A stretch of DNA of 6,519 nt. Source: Methylocystaceae bacterium. GTDB lineage: Bacteria > Pseudomonadota > Alphaproteobacteria > Rhizobiales > Beijerinckiaceae. Where the stretch lies: contig PLZT01000450.1 in assembly GCA_003152255.1 (NCBI GenBank), positions 11,995 to 18,513 of the forward strand. Direction: 5' to 3'. The position numbers were made by a program, and so were the translations under genes. This document shows, in pieces, positions 1-4,414 of the stretch. Below the pieces are notes generated by a model. The model had not been told where the DNA came from and did not search any database. It saw only the letters and a list, made by a program, of their open reading frames with translations. The first letter of the stretch is position 1. Each line of letters begins with the position of its first letter.

Positions 1-821
1 TTGACGAGGCGCTTGCCCGCGCGCTCGTCGACGTAATCGAACAGGCCGGCGGTGTAGACGAGATCGAAGTCGCTTAAATCGTAACGCCCGACGATCAGCC
101 TCGCGATCGAACCCTGCATGGTTTTCAGCGCCGTCGAGCCGGTGGTCGCTTCCGCCTCGGCCAGCGAGCGGGCGTCCTGGTCGAAGGCGACGACCTCCTC
201 CACCACGCCCGCGCGCACGGCGTGCGAGAACAGGAGTTCGCGCACATGGCCGCTGGCCACGGAGAGGACGCGCGCATGGCGCCGCTCGATGCAAACACGG
301 TCGATCATCTCGGCGATGACGTGCATGCGGCGGCGGACCGCGCGCGGCGCATGCGTGTTCGTGGTGTAGTTGTGAATCCAGCGCCCCACCGGCGTCGCAT
401 CGGCGAGTTCATGCTCGGCGTGGGTCATGCCGTACATGTAGTCGATCAGCACGGCGTCGCCGGCATGTCCGCGCGGCTTCTGGAACGAGCGCCGTGTAAA
501 AGGGTCTTGATGCAGGAACTCGCGCACGGGATGGGCGATGCAGTCCTCCCTGGCGAAAGCGCTCCACGCGGCGCCCAAGAGCGCGTGGCGCGACGCCTTG
601 CAGGCGTGGTCGACGAGCGGCATGGCCTCGAGCCAGCGGCCTTGCGCGAAATGCTCCGCCGCCTCGTCGAGATTGCGCAGCGCCGCGACCTTAACGGCGC
701 GGTCGTCGCCGCTCGCGAAACCGGCGCGACGGGGGAGCGGGCGCTTAGGCCAGATTTCGGGGATGGCGGCGCCCGGCGCGGTGTCGGCGATCAGAAACGG
801 GCGCGGCGGCAGCGAATTCAT
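1..821 (-). CDS. Class I SAM-dependent methyltransferase (partial, C-terminus off the left edge)
   Basis: I read 273 uninterrupted codons on the minus strand from ATG at 821-819 to the window edge. The C-terminal half has a Rossmann-fold methyltransferase signature: glycine-rich motif I VLSVASGHVREL (about residues 185-196), acidic end of strand 2 in VVAFDQD (about 211-216), and motif IV-like DFDLVYTAGLFDYV (about 251-264). A mostly helical N-terminal region of about 150 residues and an RAVRRRM segment just before the fold are reminiscent of the family annotated as extracellular-factor (3-hydroxypalmitate methyl ester) methyltransferases, such as Ralstonia PhcB. That comparison is from memory, so the substrate is unproven. 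Motif I has S190 and H192 where these enzymes usually have Cys/Gly and Gly/Pro. No strong ribosome-binding site precedes the ATG; an in-frame TTG five codons upstream, behind AGGG, is an alternative start, and TGA closes the frame further up. It lies 127 bp downstream of the ferredoxin gene on the same strand, with no clear terminator between them. No signal peptide is visible, so it is probably cytosolic. Confidence 0.85.
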   Translation of the reverse strand, partial: MNSLPPRPFLIADTAPGAAIPEIWPKRPLPRRAGFASGDDRAVKVAALRNLDEAAEHFAQGRWLEAMPLVDHACKASRHALLGAAWSAFAREDCIAHPVREFLHQDPFTRRSFQKPRGHAGDAVLIDYMYGMTHAEHELADATPVGRWIHNYTTNTHAPRAVRRRMHVIAEMIDRVCIERRHARVLSVASGHVRELLFSHAVRAGVVEEVVAFDQDARSLAEAEATTGSTALKTMQGSIARLIVGRYDLSDFDLVYTAGLFDYVDERAGKRLV

Positions 822-948
822 GCGTCGATCACCCAATACGCCCTGATGTTTTGCGGAATTCAAGGCTAACGATCACGGTCCGGTTTAGCAAGGCGCGCCG
901 GAGCACATCGCCCGCGCGTTCAGCGCGTCGCCGCGGCTTCAATCCGGC

Positions 949-1260
949 TCAACTCTCCAAGACAGCCGCGCTGGCGGCGCGCAGCAAATCCTCAACCGTT
1001 GGATCGGAAAACAAATCGCCCGAAGGCTCCAACCTCACGATCGGATCGCGCGTGCAGGCGCGCAGGCAATCGCGCGTCGTGACTTCGACGCGCGCGGCGG
1101 CGTCGGGGTTGGCGGCGAGTTCTTCGCGCAGCGCCGCCAGCAAGGCCCGGCCTCGTCCCTCCGCGTCGCAACGCGGCCCGACGCAGACCAGAAGCCGACG
1201 GGCGTGGGGCGAAGGCTCGGCCTCCGGCCCCGTGGGAAAGGTGTCTGAAACTCCGCTCAC
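949..1260 (-). CDS. Thioredoxin-like [2Fe-2S] ferredoxin
   Basis: Predicted 103-residue protein with four cysteines arranged C26-x4-C31 (CVGPRC) and C65-x3-C69 (CLRAC). This is the pattern of the thioredoxin-like 2Fe-2S ferredoxin/NuoE fold, in which the four thiolates hold one [2Fe-2S] cluster. The segment RRLLVCVGPRC fits the first beta strand and cluster loop, and PIVRLEPSGDLFSD fits the later strands. Inferred role: cytosolic single-electron carrier or small redox partner; the partner enzyme is not visible here. I chose the GTG at 1260-1258 because it overlaps the stop of the upstream remnant (GTGA, 4 bp), a typical coupling geometry, and leaves a length normal for this family. Reading further upstream (to ATG at 1482) gives Arg-rich sequence that is only the shifted frame of the response-regulator remnant. 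The first about 20 residues are Pro/Glu-rich and probably disordered. Translation may depend on coupling, since only a weak GAAG lies in ribosome-binding position. Confidence 0.85.
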   Translation of the reverse strand: MSGVSDTFPTGPEAEPSPHARRLLVCVGPRCDAEGRGRALLAALREELAANPDAAARVEVTTRDCLRACTRDPIVRLEPSGDLFSDPTVEDLLRAASAAVLES

Positions 1261-1412
1261 GACGGCGACTTCGCCAGCATATAGCCGACGCCGCGCACCG
1301 GGACGGTCGGCGCGCCGGTCCACTCGTCGTTCAAATGTTCGCGCGAGCACCGGAGAGGCTCGACGAGCAGTCCGGCGCGTTCGAATTCGTCTTCCACCAC
1401 GAGAATGCGCAT
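1257..1412 (-). pseudogene. Collapsed OmpR-type response regulator (internal deletion), 51 codons
   Basis: ATG at 1412-1410 opens a 51-residue frame ending in TGA at 1259-1257. It begins MRILVVEDEFERAGLL, the canonical first strand and acidic pocket of a receiver domain, and ends DEWTGAPTVPVRGVGYMLA, the C-terminal wing of an OmpR/PhoB winged helix (consensus TVRGVGYML). Everything between is missing: the phosphoacceptor Asp, the rest of the receiver and most of the DNA-binding domain, against roughly 220-240 residues in the family. The two ends are fused in frame somewhere around residues 12-22, and the codons still look GC3-rich like the neighbours. It cannot act as a normal two-component regulator. 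It is most simply a pseudogene left by an in-frame deletion, although an expressed micro-protein, or a role only as a coupling leader for the ferredoxin gene whose GTG it overlaps by 4 bp, is possible. No histidine kinase is present in the window. The upstream GGAG lies 11 nt from the ATG, a weak ribosome-binding site. Confidence 0.75.
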
Positions 1413-1478
1413 GAGGGCCGCCGCTCCAGCAGTCGCCGCGACGTGGAACGAATATCGATCGATCTCCGCCGCTTGACC

Positions 1479-1646
1479 TCACGTATTAAGCTGACCGGCG
1501 ACAAATTTGAAGGTGGCGCTCAATTTGGTGCCAACCGTGGTGAAGGCGGAAATGGCGGCGATCGACACCAAAGAGGCGATCAGACCATATTCGACCGCCG
1601 TCGCGCCCCGCTCGTCCGCCCAAAAAATTCCCAGCAGCTTCAACAT
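1479..1646 (-). CDS. Flp/Fap type IVb pilin
   Basis: A 55-residue protein from ATG 1646-1644 to TGA 1481-1479. After a short leader (MLKLLGIFWADERG) comes the class IVb prepilin signature G14|ATAVEYGLIA, in which prepilin peptidase (TadV/CpaA type) cleaves after Gly14. Glu and Tyr stand at mature positions 5 and 6, the classic Flp pair. The following hydrophobic stretch (LIASLVSIAAISAFTTV, about 22-38) is the membrane/assembly helix, and the short tail ends VAGQLNT. The length is normal for Flp pilins, which build tight-adherence fibres exported by a Tad secretion machine. No tad/cpa assembly gene is visible nearby, so it may be a stand-alone pilin served by machinery elsewhere. The ATG is preceded by GAAGAGG about 10 nt upstream (1663-1657). 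A longer overlapping frame starting at 1677 is Arg/His-rich and lacks the pilin motif. Transcription probably starts in the AT-rich region to its right. Confidence 0.91.
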   Translation of the reverse strand: MLKLLGIFWADERGATAVEYGLIASLVSIAAISAFTTVGTKLSATFKFVAGQLNT

Positions 1647-1840
1647 GACTATACAACCTCTTCATGCTTTCACACACTGAACCGATGTACGCGGCTCATA
1701 CAATCGACATTACCGCGCGCCAATTACAGTCAGGTTAATATCCTCGTATAAATTTGACCGCATCCCGATAGATCGCCGTAAACATCCTGGCAACCCCCGT
1801 GTAAGTTTTTCCTAACGATCGAAACCATGATGTTGCACTG

Positions 1841-1853
1841 ATAGCTACGCTAT
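1841..1853. repeat. Small inverted repeat ATAGC-TAC-GCTAT
   Basis: Perfect 5-bp arms around a 3-nt centre. It overlaps the predicted leftward -10 hexamer (1852-1857) and its expected start point, a position typical of a repressor operator, but arms this short occur by chance. Confidence 0.35.
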
Positions 1854-1857
1854 TATA
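1852..1857 (-). promoter_or_regulatory. Candidate -10 element (TATAAT) for the pilin gene
   Basis: On the minus strand this is an exact TATAAT. The -35 position (about 1875-1880) carries no good TTGACA; instead it is covered by a TAACTT half-site, so an activated promoter is conceivable. The start point would fall near 1846, giving an untranslated leader of about 200 nt before the pilin ATG at 1646. The inference rests on one hexamer plus position; AT-rich sequence yields chance matches. Confidence 0.35.
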
Positions 1858-1862
1858 CTATG

Positions 1863-1897
1863 ATAACTTATGCTTTAACTTGTGAGCTCTAAGTTAT
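1863..1897. repeat. Inverted repeat ATAACTTA / TAAGTTAT with an internal direct repeat
   Basis: Perfect 8-bp arms lie at 1863-1870 and 1890-1897, with 19 nt between them. Inside is a direct repeat, TAACTTATG (1864-1872) and TAACTTGTG (1876-1884), 8 of 9 identical and 12 bp apart. There are therefore two forward copies and one inverted copy of a TAACTT unit, covering the spacer and -35 zone of the candidate leftward promoter. This looks like a transcription-factor site or a weak hairpin; no regulator is identified. Confidence 0.4.
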
Positions 1898-1942
1898 TTG
1901 CCAATTTTTTATATATTCGGCAATTCGGCGAGAATCCGGGCT

Positions 1943-1956
1943 TATTGTTAACAATA
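1943..1956. promoter_or_regulatory. 14-bp perfect palindrome TATTGTTAACAATA (candidate operator)
   Basis: All seven base pairs of the dyad match, centred between 1949 and 1950. A perfect 14-bp palindrome in a non-coding AT-rich stretch is the usual form of a dimeric helix-turn-helix operator. Its TTGTT/AACAA half-site recurs in the next dyad at 1981-2002. The protein that would bind it is unknown. Confidence 0.4.
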
Positions 1957-1980
1957 CAACGCGGCCTATTGGGTTTGGCG

Positions 1981-2002
1981 CGAAACAAACATTATTTGTT
2001 CG
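1981..2002. repeat. Imperfect hairpin/dyad CGAAACAAA - TTTGTTCG
   Basis: The left arm (1981-1989) pairs with the right arm (1995-2002) over eight base pairs with one bulged A and a 5-nt loop. The inner AACAAA-N5-TTTGTT is perfect. It shares the TTGTT half-site with the palindrome 25 bp upstream. No T-run follows, so it is not a typical intrinsic terminator; a second operator is the better guess. Confidence 0.35.
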
Positions 2003-2125
2003 AGGGGCGCCGCAGTGAAGTCTGCGCGTATTAGCGACGTTGGCGCTTCGCCGCCAGTCCCGCATGCGCCCCTCTCGCCGCGTTAAAATCGCGCGAAATC
2101 TCGCTTCGCCACGGCGGCTACGTCA

Positions 2126-2145
2126 TATAGTTTGCATGTACATGC
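2126..2145 (+). promoter_or_regulatory. Candidate promoter -10 (TATAGT) with overlapping operator palindrome
   Basis: TATAGT at 2126-2131 differs from TATAAT at one base. Three bases downstream, 2134-2145 is the perfect 12-bp palindrome GCATGTACATGC, which would sit on the transcription start. That arrangement is typical of a repressible promoter for the cysteine-cluster gene starting at 2212, with a leader of about 70 nt. No good -35 is present (only CTTCGCC-like sequence), so the promoter is tentative. Confidence 0.4.
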
Positions 2146-2211
2146 GTCCGAGCCCTCGCTCGCCGCGCGGGAAATCAGGAACGTGACTGCTGGGAAGAGA
2201 GGCGTGCTCGG

Positions 2212-2955
2212 ATGGGAAACGGCGATGACAACAGCCCCTTGGCCCTGTTCAAGGCGTTGCGGGAAGCCTTTGGCGAGACGATTCGCGAGCGGCGGGGGCG
2301 TCCCGATCTCGTAAAGGAGTTATCGGTCCAGGCGTTCGACAGCTTCGACGGCAATGTCGCGATCCAGATCGAGGAGATGCCCGCGCTCGCCTGCCATCAG
2401 GGATGCGCCGCCTGCTGCGATCTGCGTGTCGCCGCGACGGCTCCCGAAATTTTGCTGATCGCGCAATATGTCGTCGCGACCAGGCCTGCTTTCTTCAGGA
2501 TCGGCTTGGATCTCGCGCGACGCGTCGCGCGGGACGCCGCGACCACCAGCGGCCTCGACGACGAGCAGCGCCTCGCGTTGCGCCAGCCCTGTCCCTTTAT
2601 CGAGAACGGCCTTTGCCTCGTCTATCGCACGCGTCCGCTCGCATGCCGCGGCCACGCCTCCTTCGATAAGGCCGCCTGCGCCGAGGCCGTGGTCGAGATG
2701 GACCGCGAGGCGCTTGTCTCCATGCCGCATTTTTTGGTTCGCTGCGTCGTGCAGAACGCGCTGTTGGCTTCGCTGCGCGATTCTGGCCTCGCTTGGGGGC
2801 TGTATGAACTCAATAGCGCGCTTAACCTCGCTCTCATGAACCCTGGCGCCGAGGCGGCGTGGCGCGCCGGCGGCGATCCTCTCGCAAGCGCTTCGATCGC
2901 CGACGCCGACGCGCGCGAGATGGCCGCGACATTCGACGCCATAAAATTTGGGTGA
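2212..2955 (+). CDS. YkgJ-family cysteine-cluster protein
   Basis: A 247-residue protein with the cysteine arrangement of the YkgJ/UPF0153 (COG0727) family. C61-HQG-C65-AA-C68-C69 forms the first cluster, followed by C127-PF, C135 in GLCLVYRTRP, C145-R in the RPLACRGH motif, and C156. The CPF...C..Y..RP..CR pattern is the hallmark of the family, which is thought to bind a metal (zinc or an Fe-S cluster). The biochemical function is not firmly established, and a link to oxygenase chemistry or flagellar or metal homeostasis would be guesswork. The first about 55 residues (Arg/Glu-rich helix) and the last about 70 residues extend beyond the cysteine core. There is no signal peptide or membrane segment, so it is probably cytosolic. 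The ATG at 2212 is supported by AGAGAGG ending 9 nt upstream. It is divergent from the pilin gene and 329 bp from the next plus-strand gene, which has its own promoter candidate, so it is probably monocistronic. Confidence 0.92.
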   Translation: MGNGDDNSPLALFKALREAFGETIRERRGRPDLVKELSVQAFDSFDGNVAIQIEEMPALACHQGCAACCDLRVAATAPEILLIAQYVVATRPAFFRIGLDLARRVARDAATTSGLDDEQRLALRQPCPFIENGLCLVYRTRPLACRGHASFDKAACAEAVVEMDREALVSMPHFLVRCVVQNALLASLRDSGLAWGLYELNSALNLALMNPGAEAAWRAGGDPLASASIADADAREMAATFDAIKFG

Positions 2956-2957
2956 GA

Positions 2958-2982
2958 TGGGCGGACTCGCGCTCCGCGCCCA
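2958..2982 (+). terminator. Weak terminator-like hairpin after the cysteine-cluster gene
   Basis: TGGGC-GGA (2958-2965) pairs with TCC-gc-GCCCA (2973-2982) with a 2-nt bulge and a 7-nt loop, starting three bases after the stop codon. No T-tract follows, so an intrinsic terminator is doubtful; it may only stabilise the mRNA 3' end. Confidence 0.25.
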
Positions 2983-3055
2983 CGGCCGCGCTAACGGAGA
3001 GGGAGCGACGCGCGGGATTTTTCAACTTGCCCCGCGAGCTGGCGCGGCGTCATAA

Positions 3056-3083
3056 TTGTCGATATGTAAATCAGCTATATGAT
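3056..3083 (+). promoter_or_regulatory. Candidate sigma-70 type promoter for the monooxygenase gene
   Basis: TTGTCG at 3056-3061 (4 of 6 with TTGACA), a 16-bp spacer, and TATGAT at 3078-3083 (5 of 6 with TATAAT). It sits in a short AT-rich patch within GC-rich surroundings. Transcription would begin near 3090, leaving a leader of about 195 nt before the ATG at 3285. This is the best promoter match in the window. Confidence 0.5.
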
Positions 3084-3284
3084 TTCTCGCATGCCTTTGA
3101 CGCGATCGGCGGCGGTCGGCTTCGCACGGCCCCTTGCTTGCATAGGCTACGGGGTTCTCGCGTTGGCGGACCATCCGATCCCGCCGATCGCGGTTGGGGG
3201 CGGGCCGGAGCGTTCCCTCGGGCGCCCGCGCATGAGCGGGAAAGGCCGCGCCCAAGGGGAGGCCATGCAAACGAGGGCTCGGCG

Positions 3285-4301
3285 ATGCGCATCGGCGTCT
3301 TTTGCACCTACGAAAACCATGAGCGCGACTTCGCCCGCTGTTTCGACTTGCAGACGCGCTACGTCCAACACGCGGAAGCGCTCGGCATAGACGAAGCCTG
3401 GGTCGCCGAACATCATTTCGACCCGGACGCCGTGAGCCCGTCGATCTTGACATTGCTCGCCTATCTCGCGGGAGTCACGAGCCGCATAAGACTCGGCTCG
3501 GCGGCGGTGCTGATCGCCTTTCGCAATCCCATTCAAGTCGCGGAAGATGTCGCGACGATCGACATTCTCTCCAAGGGGCGGTTCGATTTCGGCGTCGCCA
3601 AGGGCGGTCCCTTCGCGCTTCAAAACAAGCATTTTCTTTCGGGAGCGGATCACTCCCGAGACATGACGCTGGAGGCGCTGGGGCTGGTCAATCGGCTGCT
3701 CTATCAGGACCATGTGAGCTTCACCGGCGAATATTATCAGGCGAGCGACGTCACGATAACGCCAAAGCCCCTGCAAAGGCCGATCCCGACCTATCTCGCG
3801 ACGACGACGCCGGGCGCGATCCGCTATGCCGCGCGCAACGATCTCGGCGTCATGGCCGCGCCGCCGTACCCGCTGTCGCGCGTGCTCGAAATCATCGAAA
3901 CTTATCGCAAGGCGGGTGGACCCGGAGCCGATCCTCGCCTAACGCTGGCCAGATTTTTCTATACCGCCCCGACGCGTGAAGAAGCCTTGGCGGAAGCGGT
4001 TCCGTTCATTCGGCGCTTCGCCGAGCGCATCGGCGGCATTTTCCGCGCGCAGGCGGGGTCGCCGAACGTTCCCTTCGACGAGGCGGCGATCTTCGAGCAT
4101 TCGCTGATTGGAAGTTTCGACGAAATCGACGAAAAAATCGTGGAGTTGCATCGGCGCACGGGGTTGCGCTCCTTGCTGTTGAAGCCGGCGTCGCTGGACG
4201 CCGACAAAAACTTTCGCGCGCTCGACGATTTCGCGCGGCTCATCCGCCCACGCCTGCCGGTCGCCGAAGCCGCGCCGAAAGCTTTGGAGGCGGCGCGATG
4301 A
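3285..4301 (+). CDS. LLM-class (luciferase-like) flavin-dependent monooxygenase
   Basis: A 338-residue protein of the bacterial luciferase-like superfamily (TIM-barrel, FMN- or F420-using oxidoreductases). MRIGVFCTYENHERDF forms the first strand. GIDEAWVAEHHF (about 34-45) is the conserved motif of the family. SRIRLGSAAVLIAFRNPIQV (about 66-85) and ATIDILSKGRFDFGVAKG (about 90-107) form the flavin-phosphate region, with GRFDFGV the usual SxGRxxxGv loop. PKPLQRPIPTYLATTTP (about 160-176) and a C-terminal helical region including IGSFDEIDEKI (275-285) follow. Length is normal. It is probably a soluble cytosolic FMNH2-dependent oxygenase; the substrate cannot be told from sequence. The frame stays open 142 codons upstream, through the cysteine-cluster gene, but the ATG at 3285 matches where family proteins start and has GAGG eight bases before it. 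No flavin reductase partner is in the window. It converges on dcp, with only 37 bp between the stop codons and no visible terminator. Confidence 0.93.
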   Translation: MRIGVFCTYENHERDFARCFDLQTRYVQHAEALGIDEAWVAEHHFDPDAVSPSILTLLAYLAGVTSRIRLGSAAVLIAFRNPIQVAEDVATIDILSKGRFDFGVAKGGPFALQNKHFLSGADHSRDMTLEALGLVNRLLYQDHVSFTGEYYQASDVTITPKPLQRPIPTYLATTTPGAIRYAARNDLGVMAAPPYPLSRVLEIIETYRKAGGPGADPRLTLARFFYTAPTREEALAEAVPFIRRFAERIGGIFRAQAGSPNVPFDEAAIFEHSLIGSFDEIDEKIVELHRRTGLRSLLLKPASLDADKNFRALDDFARLIRPRLPVAEAAPKALEAAR

Positions 4302-4414
4302 TCGACATCGCCGTGAATCGGATCGCGCGGACGTTACTTCATTCCGCGTTCAAAAACCCGCGTTGGCGCAGCAGTGGCTCCACCGTGGGCATGCGGCCGC
4401 GAAACGCGGTGTAG
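4298..4414 (+). CDS. Possible 38-codon overlapping micro-ORF or gene remnant
   Basis: ATG at 4298 overlaps the monooxygenase stop (ATGA) and is preceded by GGAGG with a 7-nt spacer, which is ideal translation-start geometry. The frame begins MIDIAVNRIARTLL and ends in TAG at 4412-4414. Only the first about 13 codons are outside dcp; the rest runs antisense to the dcp 3' end. It may be the surviving start of a second operon gene cut off by rearrangement, a small protein, or chance, because the GGAGG is also the LEA codons of the monooxygenase C-terminus. I recognise no family. Confidence 0.25.
   Translation: MIDIAVNRIARTLLHSAFKNPRWRSSGSTVGMRPRNAV

Larger units (their letters stand above)
1647..2211. 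other. AT-rich divergent intergenic region (565 bp)
   Basis: No credible gene was found on either strand between the leftward pilin gene and the rightward cysteine-cluster gene. The part from about 1660 to 2000 is visibly AT-rich compared with the GC-rich genes around it. It holds promoter-like hexamers and at least five short dyad symmetries, listed separately. A tandem pair of ATTCGGC (1915-1921 and 1923-1929) is also present. The part after about 2000 returns to high GC. The most likely role is promoters and operators for both divergent genes; a small RNA cannot be excluded from sequence alone. Confidence 0.7.
2956..3284. other. Intergenic region (329 bp) upstream of the monooxygenase gene
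   Basis: No credible gene was found. It starts with a GC-rich hairpin candidate just after the cysteine-cluster stop, then a second small stem (CGCGGG 3011-3016 with CCCGCG 3031-3036, 14-nt loop containing five T's). A good promoter candidate at 3056-3083 follows, then about 200 nt of GC-rich leader. Several frames stay open across it, as expected in GC-rich DNA, but their translations are low-complexity Arg/Ala/Gly without a recognisable motif. Confidence 0.65.

Noticed and set aside
222..869. Long plus-strand open frame of 215 codons
   Set aside because: It is the shadow of the minus-strand methyltransferase; its translation is Arg/Ala-rich with no motif, whereas the antisense frame has clear methyltransferase motifs.
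891..945. Hairpin CGCGC-TGAAC-GCGCG between the ferredoxin and methyltransferase genes as a terminator
   Set aside because: It has short GC arms with no T-run after it; such stems are common by chance in this GC-rich DNA.
1454..1463. Palindrome ATCGATCGAT between the pilin and the regulator remnant
   Set aside because: GATC/CGAT-rich palindromes are frequent in this genome type, and this one is not placed at a promoter.
1486..1677. 63-codon minus-strand frame starting at 1677
   Set aside because: It overlaps the pilin in another frame and gives a His/Arg-rich sequence; the frame from 1646 carries the exact prepilin motif.
1700..1740. Sigma-54-like TTGGCGCG on the minus strand upstream of the pilin
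   Set aside because: The -12 element (TTGC) is missing at the needed spacing.
1915..1929. Tandem ATTCGGC repeat
   Set aside because: Only two 7-bp units, too short to distinguish from chance or to call an iteron array.
2859..3284. N-terminal extension of the monooxygenase by 142 codons
   Set aside because: It runs through the cysteine-cluster gene in a different frame and is low-complexity Arg-rich; the family starts at the MRIGVFC methionine.
3090..3284. Possible cobalamin or other riboswitch in the monooxygenase leader
   Set aside because: I looked for the B12 box (GCCACTG) and associated conserved segments on both strands and did not find them.
3079..3390. Plus-strand frame of 103 codons in the leader, with a mildly hydrophobic start
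   Set aside because: It has no ribosome-binding site, overlaps the monooxygenase start and becomes Arg/Ser-rich; most likely a GC-driven chance frame.
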